From the NCBI GenBank assembly GCA_016214035.1, contig JACRPF010000014.1, forward strand, positions 124,001-188,000: DNA of 64,000 nucleotides. The letters run 5' to 3'. The position numbers and the translations under genes are program-made. The stretch's first letter is position 1. Each line of letters opens with the position of its first letter. Below, one piece after another: positions 25,618-34,423 of this stretch. Origin of the DNA: Spirochaetota bacterium. Its GTDB lineage: Bacteria > Spirochaetota > Brachyspiria > Brachyspirales > JACRPF01. The notes below the pieces were generated by a model. It saw nothing but the letters and a program-made list of their open reading frames with translations. It ran no database searches and was not told the DNA's origin.

Positions 25618-26388
25618 TCATTTACAGTCGTGCGATGAGCTTTCCGTAATACTCACCTTAGTCTTTAGTATGATTTCTATTGCCTCGTATGCCGCATACT
25701 GGCCGAAAATGCTTACCATATATGAAACACTTCCAAGCGGCGTACGCGTGCGGCCGCGTTCATAATGCTCACGTTCATGCGCCGGCTGCATCATCGGCCG
25801 TATTACCGTTTCGGTTGAATAGACACAGCGAATACCTTCAGATATTCCGGACGACCGCAGCTTTTTTCTGATGCGGCGCGCAAGCGGGCATACATCGGTT
25901 TCGGAGATATCGGCACTGCGTATCAATGCCGGGTTTCGCTTTCCAGCTGCTCCCATGGATGACACAATACGCAGGCCGCGGGAATAGGCAACTCTCAACA
26001 GCGCCGTTTTCGGCGTAACGCTGTCGATTGCGTCGATAAGTACATCGCAGGAACGGCTGAGTATATCCCCGGCGCTATCCTCGTGGAAAAAAGTTTCCAT
26101 GGATGTTATTTTACAGTCGGGATTGATTGCCAAAGCACGTGCGGCTGCGGCCTTTACTTTTGTTGTTCCGAGCATCGGTTCAACGGCGATAATCTGCCTG
26201 TTGAAGTTACTTTCACGTATGACATCGAAATCGACGAGTGTTATGTGCCGGATGCCGGAACGTACCAGCGATTCGAGCGCGGCACCGCCAACACCCCCAA
26301 GTCCGACGATAATGATACGTGCATCAGACAAGAGCTTCAGCGCCGATTCCCCATAGAGCATAGCGGTTCGTTCGAATTTGCCGCTCAT
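25618..26388 (-). CDS. tcdA: tRNA threonylcarbamoyladenosine dehydratase
   Basis: 256 residues of the E1/ThiF superfamily. The nucleotide-binding GLGGVGGAALESLVRSGI is followed by LVDFDVIRESNFNRQ and the DAIDSVTPKTALL block. SSMGAAGKRNPALIRSADISETDVCPLARRIRKKL is the TcdA signature. The enzyme uses ATP to cyclise the t6A modification at tRNA position 37. The start overlaps the tatD stop by four bases. Confidence 0.93.
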   Translation of the reverse strand: MSGKFERTAMLYGESALKLLSDARIIIVGLGGVGGAALESLVRSGIRHITLVDFDVIRESNFNRQIIAVEPMLGTTKVKAAAARALAINPDCKITSMETFFHEDSAGDILSRSCDVLIDAIDSVTPKTALLRVAYSRGLRIVSSMGAAGKRNPALIRSADISETDVCPLARRIRKKLRSSGISEGIRCVYSTETVIRPMMQPAHEREHYERGRTRTPLGSVSYMVSIFGQYAAYEAIEIILKTKVSITESSSHDCK

Positions 26389-27167
26389 GACATCACCGCT
26401 GTCAGCGCACGAAGCGTGTTCTGCAATAATGTACCGGCCATGGTATCTTCATCCACCACTCGCAGTACAGCCATTGATTTCAATGTAGCCGTAATATTCC
26501 CGGGCTCGTTCGGTACATCATGCTGAACCGCGCCGTTGATAACCGGCGGAAGATCGGGCGCGTCGCTTTCAATGAGCAGGCGGTCACGCGGAACGGCCCT
26601 GACGGCATCATGGGCGCGTTTGTTGCGGGAGTAGGTAAGGGTTCCGGAAAACGAACAGTAGATTGCGCCGTCCGTAAGCCGGGGAATGAGCTCACGTGAC
26701 GCGGAGCAGGAATGTATGATGATAATCAGGTCATGGGCGTATTTTTCAAGCAGCGCCGGCATGACATCCCAGCATTGTCTGGCATGGATGCTTACGGGGC
26801 GTTTCAGCTCACGGGCGATTTCCATCTGGCGGATGAATATCGCCTGCTGGCGTGTGCGGTCAATGCCCTTTTCCGCAAAATCAAGGCCGATCTCGCCTAC
26901 GGCGCTTTTGGTGTTACCGAGCATATCGATAAGCCGTTTTTCCCAGTCTGCGGGTATTGAATCGCATTTATGCGGATGAACGCCGAAAGCAGGAATTATC
27001 CCGCTGTATTCATGGGCAATGTCGCATACCGATTGCCAATCTTCAGGTGATGTGCCGCAGGTGAGCATATAAGTGACGCCGGCATTTTTTGCCCTGGCAA
27101 TGATGCCGGCGCGATGCGGAAATAATGCCGGGTCCTGCAGATGACAGTGGCTGTCAATAATTTCCAT
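26385..27167 (-). CDS. tatD: TatD family metal-dependent deoxyribonuclease
   Basis: 260 residues forming an amidohydrolase-type TIM barrel. Metal ligands are visible: IDSHCHLQD (HxH), VGEIGLDFA (Glu), SIHAR (His), IIIHSCS (His) and IESDAPDLPP (Asp). The family has 3'-exonuclease activity in DNA repair and quality control. It sits between the M29 aminopeptidase (3-base gap) and tcdA (4-base overlap). Confidence 0.94.
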   Translation of the reverse strand: MEIIDSHCHLQDPALFPHRAGIIARAKNAGVTYMLTCGTSPEDWQSVCDIAHEYSGIIPAFGVHPHKCDSIPADWEKRLIDMLGNTKSAVGEIGLDFAEKGIDRTRQQAIFIRQMEIARELKRPVSIHARQCWDVMPALLEKYAHDLIIIIHSCSASRELIPRLTDGAIYCSFSGTLTYSRNKRAHDAVRAVPRDRLLIESDAPDLPPVINGAVQHDVPNEPGNITATLKSMAVLRVVDEDTMAGTLLQNTLRALTAVMS

Positions 27168-27170
27168 AGA

Positions 27171-28301
27171 TTAGCGGGAAGCGGTCAATGCACCGCGTGA
27201 CAGCGGCATAAGTTCTTCAAGAACGAACTCGCCATCCTTGCGTATCAATGTACCGTCAAAGCGTATCTCACCGCCGCCGTATGCCGGTGTCTGCACCAGG
27301 ACAAGGTCCCAGTGTATCGCCGATTTATTGCCGTTATTGCAGTCATCGTATGCATTCCCGGGTGTGAAGTGCAGCGAGCCGTAAATCTTTTCATCGAACA
27401 GTGCATCGCACATCGGCGTATCAACATGCGGATGAAGCCCGAGCGAGAATTCCCCGAAGAAGCGTGCGCCGTCGTCGGTGGAGAAGATGGCGTCAAGTGC
27501 GGCCCGGTCGCCCTCGGCTTTATAATCCACAATGCGTCCGTCTTTAACCTCAAAGCGCATATTGGCGAAGGAATGCCCGTCGTATACGGTTGGCGTATTG
27601 TACTGAATGATGCCGTTCACCGATTCACGTACCGGTGCGGTGAAGACTTCGCCGTCGGGAATATTATATTTACCGTCGCATTTTATCGGCGGAAGTCCCT
27701 TGATTGAAAATGAAATATCGGTTCCCGGGCCGGTTATCTGTACGCGATCGGTTCGTGCCATAAGCGACTGCAGCGGGTCCATTGCCTTTGAAAATCGTGC
27801 GTAATCTATGTTGCAGACGCGGAAATAAAAATCCTCGAACGCCTCCGTGCTCTTTTTCGACATGACGGCCATCGCGTTGTTCGGATAACGGAGTACACAC
27901 CATTTTTTTTTCAATCGCGTGTGTTCATGAACCTCGGTCCAGAAATATTTCCGTTTAAGCTTCTGCCCCGATGCGGGTACCGACGAAGCATCGAACGGAT
28001 TTGCCGAAGAACGTATGCCGATATAAGCGTCGCATGCAGCCATGTTCTTTTTATGGAATTCTGCGAATGCCCGGTGCTGTGTCTCGTCGGCGGCGGCAAA
28101 AAATGCCGCCGACAGATTGTCGTCGAAAAAGTTCCAGTAGGGAATGGCGCCGCGTTCTGTCACCGCGCGGACGATCTCGCGGGCAAGCGCAATGCCGTCA
28201 GAACCGATAAGGTCAAGATAGAGCGTTTCGCCCCGTTTCAGCGATACCGAATAATCAATGAGGGTGACGGAAAGATCTTTGAGCCGTTGGTCGATATGCA
28301 T
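27171..28301 (-). CDS. M29 family thermophilic-type metallo-aminopeptidase
   Basis: 376 residues from the ATG at 28301, which has GGAG 6 bases upstream; an ATG eight codons earlier is less well placed. The N-terminal domain shows LKRGETLYLDLIGSDGIALAREIVRAV. The C-terminal metal domain has the ordered ligands of AmpS/AmpT: IPDGEVFTAP (Glu), FFGEFSLGLHP (Glu), and SAIHWDLVL (His and Asp). It is a cytoplasmic broad-specificity aminopeptidase and is first in the operon with tatD and tcdA. Confidence 0.92.
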   Translation of the reverse strand: MHIDQRLKDLSVTLIDYSVSLKRGETLYLDLIGSDGIALAREIVRAVTERGAIPYWNFFDDNLSAAFFAAADETQHRAFAEFHKKNMAACDAYIGIRSSANPFDASSVPASGQKLKRKYFWTEVHEHTRLKKKWCVLRYPNNAMAVMSKKSTEAFEDFYFRVCNIDYARFSKAMDPLQSLMARTDRVQITGPGTDISFSIKGLPPIKCDGKYNIPDGEVFTAPVRESVNGIIQYNTPTVYDGHSFANMRFEVKDGRIVDYKAEGDRAALDAIFSTDDGARFFGEFSLGLHPHVDTPMCDALFDEKIYGSLHFTPGNAYDDCNNGNKSAIHWDLVLVQTPAYGGGEIRFDGTLIRKDGEFVLEELMPLSRGALTASR

Positions 28302-28327
28302 GCATGACTCCGGTGTAGTATGCATCT

Positions 28328-28355
28328 ATAATATAAACACGTGCGTTTCTGTCAA
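28328..28355 (-). promoter_or_regulatory. promoter of aminopeptidase-tatD-tcdA operon
   Basis: On the minus strand consensus TTGACA (28350-28355), 16-base spacer, TATTAT (28328-28333). The leader is about 20 bases and contains the ribosome-binding site. It is back to back with the tRNA promoter. Confidence 0.7.
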
Positions 28356-28369
28356 TACGCTTCATGGTG

Positions 28370-28397
28370 TTGACAAAAAATAGTATTACTGTATATT
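28370..28397 (+). promoter_or_regulatory. promoter upstream of tRNA-Leu and trxA
   Basis: Consensus TTGACA (28370-28375), 16-base spacer, TATATT (28392-28397). It lies about 100 bases before the tRNA gene. No terminator is visible between the tRNA and trxA, so both may share it. Confidence 0.65.
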
Positions 28398-28496
28398 TCA
28401 TAGCGTTCTGGACTGCCTGTGCATTTAACTCTCTCACGTGCGGAGCATACCATGCGACGCATGACTGGCCGGCACCGTGCAGTTCGTACGATCACC

Positions 28497-28581
28497 GCTC
28501 GGGTGGTGAAATTGGTAGACACGCTAGTTTGAGGGGCTAGTGGGCGATAAGTCCGTGCTGGTTCAAATCCAGTCCCGAGCA
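28497..28581 (+). tRNA. tRNA-Leu, anticodon GAG
   Basis: 85 bases with a full cloverleaf: acceptor arms GCTCGGG and CCCGAGC, D arm with GTGAAATTGGTAGACAC, anticodon stem CTAGT/GCTAG around the loop TTGAGGG (anticodon GAG), a long variable arm (GGGCGATAAGTCC) as in class II tRNAs, and a T arm with GTTCAAATC. The discriminator is A. The full CCA end is not encoded (ACA follows), so CCA must be added afterwards. Confidence 0.96.
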
Positions 28582-28625
28582 CATTGATTGCATCCTGTAT
28601 TACTGTTCTCTGCGAAGGAGTCCTT

Positions 28626-28946
28626 ATGGTAAAAGAAATATCATCGGTAGAGCATTTCGATAAGGAAGTGACCGGATTTCAGGGCTTAAGCGTTATTGAT
28701 TTCTCGGCGGGGTGGTGCGGACCGTGCAAAGCGCTTGCTCCGGTGATCGATCGTCTGTCGCAGAAATATACGAATATCAATTTTGTTATGGTGAATGTCG
28801 AGCAGCAGCCGACGATTGCGGCGCGTTTCTCCGTTAATGCGCTGCCGACGATACTGTTTCTGAAGAACGGGAAAGTATCCCAGCAGCTCACCGGTTCGGT
28901 GAGTGAAAGCAAGATAGTTGATGCGCTGACGAAAGGCATGGCGTAA
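28626..28946 (+). CDS. trxA: thioredoxin
   Basis: 106 residues from the ATG at 28626, preceded by AAGGAG. Active site SAGWCGPCKALAPV (WCGPC near residue 34) and the cis-Pro loop VNALPTILFLKNG are intact. It is a cytoplasmic dithiol reductant. It starts 44 bases after the tRNA and 15 bases before the next gene. Confidence 0.96.
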   Translation: MVKEISSVEHFDKEVTGFQGLSVIDFSAGWCGPCKALAPVIDRLSQKYTNINFVMVNVEQQPTIAARFSVNALPTILFLKNGKVSQQLTGSVSESKIVDALTKGMA

Positions 28947-28961
28947 CGCCGGCGGGCATTC

Positions 28962-29552
28962 ATGGATCGCGTGCATCTTTTTCTCTTTTATGTTTTATTC
29001 ATTTGCGCGAAGATATTCAGGCATCTGCGTATTCTCGTCCCGTCATTCCTGCTGAAACTCTGTTATCTTTTTGTCAAGAAATTATATATTGATCTCTCGC
29101 TTTATTATTATTTCAAAGACAAGGACGATGTGGGCCTTTTTGAGTGTTTTATCCTCGACAATGCGGCGCTGGATCATGTCGCCGGAAATACGGTCAAGGA
29201 TACCACCAGGCTCGACAGGCAGTCGTTTATCCTCAATATCGCGCGGAAGAACAAGACGCTGAGCGCACAGAAAAAGGAATCCGACGCAATCGTGCAGCAG
29301 AACACAACGATTGAAAAAAAGATGATAATCGCCGAGAAAACGATAGAGACCGATCAGGTTCTGACGTACTTTTCAAAACGAATCGAGAAGATTAATAAAC
29401 GCTTATATAAACGCATCAATTGGCTCCATCGTGTGTTCTATCTATCGGTCTACAAGCGCGACAGATCATTCTTTCCGAAGGAACACCTTATTCTTGAAAA
29501 ACCCGATCTCGATCTTATCGTCCGCATGGCTGTTGAAGGTGCCGGTCGGTAG
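28962..29552 (+). CDS. unknown membrane-anchored protein with coiled-coil stretch
   Basis: 196 residues, not recognised. The first ~55 residues are very hydrophobic (LFLFYVLFICAKIF, then LVPSFLLKLCYLFVKK) and form one or two membrane helices. The rest is highly charged, with a helical, probably coiled-coil region near 100-145 (SAQKKESDAIVQQNTTIEKK). Lys-rich codons and low G+C at the 5' end set it apart from its neighbours. It starts 15 bases after trxA and is probably co-transcribed with it. Confidence 0.6.
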   Translation: MDRVHLFLFYVLFICAKIFRHLRILVPSFLLKLCYLFVKKLYIDLSLYYYFKDKDDVGLFECFILDNAALDHVAGNTVKDTTRLDRQSFILNIARKNKTLSAQKKESDAIVQQNTTIEKKMIIAEKTIETDQVLTYFSKRIEKINKRLYKRINWLHRVFYLSVYKRDRSFFPKEHLILEKPDLDLIVRMAVEGAGR

Positions 29553-29566
29553 CGTGCATCATTCGA

Positions 29567-29594
29567 TTGCAAAATCGTTAGCTTGATATATCAT
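29567..29594 (+). promoter_or_regulatory. possible promoter upstream of the exported unknown gene and rbfA
   Basis: TTGCAA (29567-29572), 16-base spacer, TATCAT (29589-29594), about 30 bases before the ATG at 29623. Confidence 0.5.
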
Positions 29595-29622
29595 ACAATA
29601 AGAACATCAGGATACAACACAC

Positions 29623-30243
29623 ATGCGTCTCGTCCGGATTGCACTTGCATGCACTTTCCTTTATGCCGCTTTCGTGGTTGCTGAGCGTATTCCGGATACG
29701 CCGGTTTGGACGGTTGTATCTGTCGAAAGCGTGACGAATTGTCCGATCGGCGGCACGGTCATGATTACGAACGGCAGATATCTCATGGGTGATGCCGTTT
29801 TCACGGTTCGGCGGACTGCAGACGGGTTTATCGGTTATGATCAGAAGCAGCGGCTTTCAGCGGATGCGAAATACGCCTCGCCGTATCTGACGATCGTTTT
29901 CCGCAGAAATCCCAAAGGTTCTTCTGCAGGTTCGATGCGGGTTTACCCGGTCACTGCGGGCGGGAAAGACGCGCAGGAGCTTGTACGGAAACTGGAAGTT
30001 GCGTTTGCCAGCGGGAGTCGGCCGCTGTTCGATTCCTGTTTTTTACCGGGTCAGACCAACGGCAGTTATAACAGACTGCTTGAATATGTACTGGCACGAC
30101 GGCAGGAACATCTATCGATACATAATCCGGTGCATTTTGTTCAGGAGAAACGCGTTAACGGGCTTCTGCGGTTTTCGAGCGGACGTTACGTTGAACTGTC
30201 TTTTGCCGCGCATACTACTACTACCGTATGGTATATACGCTGA
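29623..30243 (+). CDS. unknown exported protein
   Basis: 206 residues, not recognised. Residues 1-20 (MRLVRIALACTFLYAAFVVA) are a good signal peptide or anchor. The mature part is rich in beta-strand-like segments (FTVRRTADGFIGYDQ, YLTIVFRRNPKG) and ends in SGRYVELSFAAHTTTTVWYIR. Two Cys residues in the mature part (TNCPIG and DSCFLPG) could form a disulfide in the periplasm. It lies 33 bases before rbfA. Confidence 0.6.
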   Translation: MRLVRIALACTFLYAAFVVAERIPDTPVWTVVSVESVTNCPIGGTVMITNGRYLMGDAVFTVRRTADGFIGYDQKQRLSADAKYASPYLTIVFRRNPKGSSAGSMRVYPVTAGGKDAQELVRKLEVAFASGSRPLFDSCFLPGQTNGSYNRLLEYVLARRQEHLSIHNPVHFVQEKRVNGLLRFSSGRYVELSFAAHTTTTVWYIR

Positions 30244-30276
30244 AAGAAATGTCTGTCGGCGTTGAAGGAGCATGAA

Positions 30277-30648
30277 ATGTCTAGTTTCAGAATGGACCGG
30301 ATCAATGAAAGTATCGCGCACCATCTCTCGCGCCTCATACTGGAGGAGGTGGCGGATCCGCGTCTTGCCACGATGATAACGATCACCAAGGTTGAAACGG
30401 CGAAGGACCTTAAAACGGCGAAAGTGTACTTATCGGTACTCGATACCGGTAAACGCGGCGATGTGCTCGCCGGCCTCAGGCATGCGGAACGCTTTTTCAT
30501 AGAACGGCTCAAGGAGCTTCTGGCGATACGCTATATACCGACGCTTACGTTTATCTATGACGATTCCATTGAGAGAATGAGCACGATATTAGGGAAGATT
30601 AAAGCGCTTGAGAATGAGAGGAAGGGGAATGATAGTAAAGAAACTTGA
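30277..30648 (+). CDS. rbfA: 30S ribosome-binding factor A
   Basis: 123 residues from the ATG at 30277 with AAGGAG upstream; a TTG five codons earlier overlaps the ribosome-binding site. The KH-fold pattern is clear: RMDRINESIAHHLSRLILEEVADPRL, then ITKVETAKDLKTAKVYLSVL and ERLKELLAIRYIPTLTFIYDDSIE. RbfA helps mature the 16S rRNA 5' end and aids cold adaptation. Next to nrnA, as in many bacteria; the two genes overlap by 20 bases. Confidence 0.95.
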   Translation: MSSFRMDRINESIAHHLSRLILEEVADPRLATMITITKVETAKDLKTAKVYLSVLDTGKRGDVLAGLRHAERFFIERLKELLAIRYIPTLTFIYDDSIERMSTILGKIKALENERKGNDSKET

Positions 30649-31618
30649 TGCGATCTGGGATGTCATTGAACGTCATCACGATTTCGTAGTTGTCGGACAC
30701 TACAATCCCGACGTCGATTGCGTCACCAGCACACTTGTTGCGGCGCTCCTGCTTGAACGGCTGGGGAAGCGCGTGCTCGCCGTGAATTCCGACGTTATGC
30801 ACAAAAAAGTGTCGACGGTGCCGTTTATCGACAGGGTTATGTTTTCATACGACGCCAACAAGATTGATATGAACGGAGTTCTCATCGTTGTCGATGCCGG
30901 CGATATCAACCGTATCGGACACTTGAAAGACTATAAACATCTTTTTAAGGAAGTCATTTTTATCGATCATCATGTGCTCCGCTGCGAAGGCGGAAGCTAT
31001 TCCTATATCGATGTGACCGCGAGTTCCACGGTGGAAATCATCTGTGATCTTTTCATGCCGCATGCGGCGGAGCATATCGACAAGGATATCGCAACGCTTG
31101 TCTATGCGGGGATCGCAGCAGATACGGGTTTTTTCTGTTTCCGGAATACCAATGAGCGTTCGCTGCTTACCGGCGCGGCAATGGTGCGTCTCGGCGCCGA
31201 TATCGAGGCGGTAGACGCGATGATCAACCGCATCATGGATGAAGATGATTACAAGGTGCTGTCGAAGATACTGCTGGACATCAAGGTCGCCGACGGCGGC
31301 AAGCTTGCATATACCGTGCAGCGCAAGGAGAACGGCGCGTCTCTGTATGCAGATTATGCGGTCAGTCCCATCGAATATGTGATGAAGCTCAGGAATATCC
31401 GCATCGGTTTTGTCATTCGCGAAGCGGAAAACACCTGGCGCCTGAGCATGCGCAGCCGCGGGCATGCGGATGTACGAAAGATCACTGAAAGTTTCGGCGG
31501 CGGCGGACACGTGAAGGCGGCCGGCTGTGAATTCGAAAAAGCCAAGTACGAACTTAAGGATATCATTGCGCTCGTGCTCGACCGGGCGCGTAAAGAAATC
31601 GAAGTACACGGGGAATAA
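30629..31618 (+). CDS. nrnA: DHH/DHHA1 nanoRNase/pAp phosphatase
   Basis: 329 residues from the ATG at 30629 after AGGAAGGGGA. DHH-family metal motifs: GHYNPDVDCVTS, VVDAGD, FIDHHVLR (DHH), and the DHHA1 RNA-binding end FGGGGHVKAAGCEF. The enzyme degrades 2-5 nucleotide RNAs and adenosine 3',5'-bisphosphate. It overlaps rbfA by 20 bases. Confidence 0.94.
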   Translation: MIVKKLDAIWDVIERHHDFVVVGHYNPDVDCVTSTLVAALLLERLGKRVLAVNSDVMHKKVSTVPFIDRVMFSYDANKIDMNGVLIVVDAGDINRIGHLKDYKHLFKEVIFIDHHVLRCEGGSYSYIDVTASSTVEIICDLFMPHAAEHIDKDIATLVYAGIAADTGFFCFRNTNERSLLTGAAMVRLGADIEAVDAMINRIMDEDDYKVLSKILLDIKVADGGKLAYTVQRKENGASLYADYAVSPIEYVMKLRNIRIGFVIREAENTWRLSMRSRGHADVRKITESFGGGGHVKAAGCEFEKAKYELKDIIALVLDRARKEIEVHGE

Positions 31619-31651
31619 GCATCGCCGGTATGCGGCGGTTACTTATCCGGG

Positions 31652-32812
31652 TTAATCAATCAGGTATCCTTTCAGTTTCTCGGACGACTTGAGCCGTTTT
31701 ATCCGTTCAAACGCCTCTTTCTGAACCTGACGCACGCGCTCGCGTGTTATATTAAGCGCCATACCAACCTCTTCAAGCGTTCGCACCGGGCTGCCGTCCA
31801 GGCCGAAACGGAGCATCACGACATTACGCTGTTTTTCCGACAGCTCATCAAGCACTTCCGTTATGGTGCGACGGAGGCTTTTCATGAACACCTCCTCATA
31901 CGGTGACGGCGTCTGCTTGTCTTCAAGGAAGTTCCTGAGATCGGTGCTGTCGTCGTTGAGCGGCGTCTCCATGGACGTGGGTTCTTTGGCGAAAATGCTG
32001 AGCGATGCGATGGTCTTAAGGCTCGCACCCATCGCCTGGGCTATCTCCTGCGGCGACGGGTCCCGTCCCAGCTTCTGATTGAGCGCTTTAATCGTTTCAA
32101 GATAGCGGCGGAGCATACGGTGAATATGCATGGGAAAACGGATGATGTGTTTTTTCGATTCGATAGCCTTCAGTATCGACTGTTTTATCCACCAGGTGGC
32201 GTAGGTGGAGAATTTAAAACCTTTGCGGTGATCGAAGCGCAGAATGGATTCGATAAGCCCTATGTTTCCTTCGTCGATAAGATCGAGGAACGGCAGGCCG
32301 CTTGATGTGTATTTCTTTGCGATGGTGACCACAAGGCGCAGATTTGATTTTACGAGGATGTGTTTGCACCGGTCAATATCCGTCTCAGTTGCCGCGCGCT
32401 CTGCGTCATAGTCTGCGTCGATTATTCTTCCGCCGGTTTTAAGCTTTTCAAGACGGTCACGCCGTGTGACCAATTTCCGTATTTCGACCCAGAGTTTGTG
32501 CTCCGCCCCTTCCGACAGCCGTTCGGTTTTTCCCATCTGTTTGAGATAGATGCCGACGGTTCCGTCAACGCCGACACGCTCGGGCTTTTTCTTTTCTACG
32601 GCGGGCGGCGCAGACTCCGGCACGGCGATGTGCAGTTTGTGCTGTACGGCAAAGGCGAGCGCATCGTCACATTCCGCCTTTGTCAATATTTTACGCCGTA
32701 CCGCCTCGCTGATGTCTTCCGTGCTCATGCTGCCCGATCGTTTACAGGCGGCGAGGAACGTGCTGCGGTTCGTTATGCTACCGTAACGCTTGGTGCTGAA
32801 CACAGTTTTCAT
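31652..32812 (-). CDS. sigma-70 family sigma factor, probably group 2 (RpoS-like)
   Basis: 386 residues. Region 1.2 begins [18 protein letters not shown]; region 2 holds [30 protein letters not shown] and the -10-recognising [18 protein letters not shown]; region 3 follows ([13 protein letters not shown]); region 4 includes [30 protein letters not shown]. The protein lacks the long non-conserved insert and region 1.1 of primary RpoD, so a stationary-phase or alternative factor is more likely. The N-terminal ~75 residues are poorly conserved, and an internal ATG ([10 protein letters not shown]) could be the true start. It follows nuoC by 66 bases. Confidence 0.88.
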   Translation of the reverse strand: MKTVFSTKRYGSITNRSTFLAACKRSGSMSTEDISEAVRRKILTKAECDDALAFAVQHKLHIAVPESAPPAVEKKKPERVGVDGTVGIYLKQMGKTERLSEGAEHKLWVEIRKLVTRRDRLEKLKTGGRIIDADYDAERAATETDIDRCKHILVKSNLRLVVTIAKKYTSSGLPFLDLIDEGNIGLIESILRFDHRKGFKFSTYATWWIKQSILKAIESKKHIIRFPMHIHRMLRRYLETIKALNQKLGRDPSPQEIAQAMGASLKTIASLSIFAKEPTSMETPLNDDSTDLRNFLEDKQTPSPYEEVFMKSLRRTITEVLDELSEKQRNVVMLRFGLDGSPVRTLEEVGMALNITRERVRQVQKEAFERIKRLKSSEKLKGYLID

Positions 32813-32878
32813 ACGCAGCAGAACCGCCTTGTCAGTGCAGATAATTGTGCGGCATCGCGGGTATTGCCGTCATCATGG

Positions 32879-33370
32879 TCAGCCGCGCGGCAGAAGTATG
32901 TCTTTGATGAGATCGGGGCCGTTTCCGCCGGTGATGGGGAAATCCTTACGCATCGGGTGTCCTTCAAAACCGTCCATCATGATAATGCGCGAGAGATTGG
33001 GATGTCCCTCGAACGGAATGCCGAACAGGTCGAAGATCTGGCGTTCCTGCCAGTTTGCGCCCGCCCAGAGATCCGTAATGCTCGGTACGCGTTCGTTGTC
33101 ATGTACGGCGGTCTTGATGCATACGCTTACATTCTTTTCCAGATCGCTCAGAATATAATAGATAGAAAAACGCTTTTCGGATGAAGTTCCGTGATCAATT
33201 GCGTTCATATCCTTAAGAAATGTGAAATGCTTTTCTTTGTTCAGATAGGTGAGGGCTGCGATGAGTTTCCCCGGCTTGACGAGTGCGGTGTCCATGCCGG
33301 ATATCGCAGGCGCCACCGCGTCGATGATTTCCGGTTTTTCATCGATGATGGAAGTGAAGATGGAGCTCAT
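32879..33370 (-). CDS. nuoC: NADH-quinone oxidoreductase subunit C
   Basis: 163 residues. The diagnostic block is [27 protein letters not shown], followed by [10 protein letters not shown]. This is a peripheral-arm subunit of complex I. It overlaps nuoB by four bases. Complex I clusters normally continue with nuoD, but the next gene here is a sigma factor. Confidence 0.93.
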   Translation of the reverse strand: MSSIFTSIIDEKPEIIDAVAPAISGMDTALVKPGKLIAALTYLNKEKHFTFLKDMNAIDHGTSSEKRFSIYYILSDLEKNVSVCIKTAVHDNERVPSITDLWAGANWQERQIFDLFGIPFEGHPNLSRIIMMDGFEGHPMRKDFPITGGNGPDLIKDILLPRG

Positions 33371-34002
33371 GGCCTACGCTCTCCTTCCGGATGATCATAT
33401 CGCAATCCGCAGTCAGTTCGTTCGGCGCAGGCGATACGGTTTATTTCTTCGGATTCATCCGCCGATAATGCGAATCGTTCACGCTGCTTTTGATCGTATG
33501 CCGGAGCGCCGGTATTAAATTCCTCGCCCTTTCCCTGCTGCACCTTTTTCTGCAGCTTCCATATCGCCTGGATGATGACCTCGGGCCGCGGCGGGCAGAA
33601 CGGCACATACATGCTGACCGGAATTATCTTATCGATTCCCTGCAGCGTGCTGTAGGTGTTGAACATGCCGCCGAGCGAAGCGCACACGCCGACGCTGAGC
33701 ACCCATTTCGGCTCACAGATCTGTTCATATATTTCTTTCAGTACCGGCGCCATTTTATAGCTTATCGTGCCGAGAACGATGAGCGTGTCGGTCTGTCGCG
33801 GCGAGAATGTGGGGCGTTCAGCACCGAAACGGGCGATATCGAAGTGCGGAGACATCATTGACATGTATTCAATGCCGCAGCACGCGGTTGCGAATGGAAG
33901 CGACCAGAACGAGTATGAGCGTGAGAGATTGAAGAACCGGTTGAGGCTTCCGACAACGAGACCTTTATATTTGGATTGTTCGCCGAGTGAAAACACGGTC
34001 AC
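33367..34002 (-). CDS. nuoB: NADH-quinone oxidoreductase subunit B
   Basis: 211 residues; it carries the terminal N2 4Fe-4S cluster of complex I. Ligands visible: the Cys pair in [21 protein letters not shown], and the last Cys in VPFCPPRPE. The protein runs ~45 residues past the usual end with a charged tail. Start and stop overlap nuoA and nuoC by four bases each. Confidence 0.95.
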   Translation of the reverse strand: MTVFSLGEQSKYKGLVVGSLNRFFNLSRSYSFWSLPFATACCGIEYMSMMSPHFDIARFGAERPTFSPRQTDTLIVLGTISYKMAPVLKEIYEQICEPKWVLSVGVCASLGGMFNTYSTLQGIDKIIPVSMYVPFCPPRPEVIIQAIWKLQKKVQQGKGEEFNTGAPAYDQKQRERFALSADESEEINRIACAERTDCGLRYDHPEGERRP

Positions 34003-34373
34003 TCCTTCCAGGAGAATGCGCCCTTCGCGAGCGCGTAAAGATAGCCGATGAAAAGCACACCGACAAATAATATGATCTCAATGAGCACCGCTGCCGAAAT
34101 GCCGCGCCGCACGAAATCCTTAAGCGCGCAGGCAAACGGGAAAAAGAAAAGTATTTCAACTTCAAAAAGAATGAAGAGTACGGCTATTACATAGAATGTT
34201 ATCTTCACCGGAACGCGTGCGTCATGAAACATGCGCACACCGCATTCATACGCGCTCATTTTGACCGGACTGGGACGTTTGGGAGACAGCAGCCAGCCGA
34301 GAAAAATGAATGCCGCGGATGCAACCGCAGCGAACATGACCTGAATGATGAGCGGTATAACCGTTTGTTCCAT
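33999..34373 (-). CDS. nuoA: NADH-quinone oxidoreductase subunit A
   Basis: 124 residues with three membrane helices. The conserved loop [38 protein letters not shown] (only key parts: YECG with its Cys, and the Glu pair in FEVEI) identifies NuoA. It is the first gene of nuoABC, and its ATG lies 6 bases after a TATAAT. Confidence 0.94.
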   Translation of the reverse strand: MEQTVIPLIIQVMFAAVASAAFIFLGWLLSPKRPSPVKMSAYECGVRMFHDARVPVKITFYVIAVLFILFEVEILFFFPFACALKDFVRRGISAAVLIEIILFVGVLFIGYLYALAKGAFSWKE

Positions 34374-34379
34374 TTTTGT

Positions 34380-34407
34380 ATTATAGCCCCGTGCGGTTAA
34401 ATTGCAA
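34380..34407 (-). promoter_or_regulatory. promoter predicted to make leaderless nuoABC mRNA
   Basis: On the minus strand TTGCAA (34402-34407), 16-base spacer, TATAAT (34380-34385), six bases ACAAAA, then the nuoA ATG. No ribosome-binding site. Confidence 0.62.
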
Positions 34408-34423
34408 GATTCACATGCTGTTG

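Noticed and set aside
31619-31651. Hairpin CGCCG-GTATG-CGGCG between nrnA and the sigma factor gene
   Set aside because: The stem is only five pairs and no T run follows; too weak to call a terminator.
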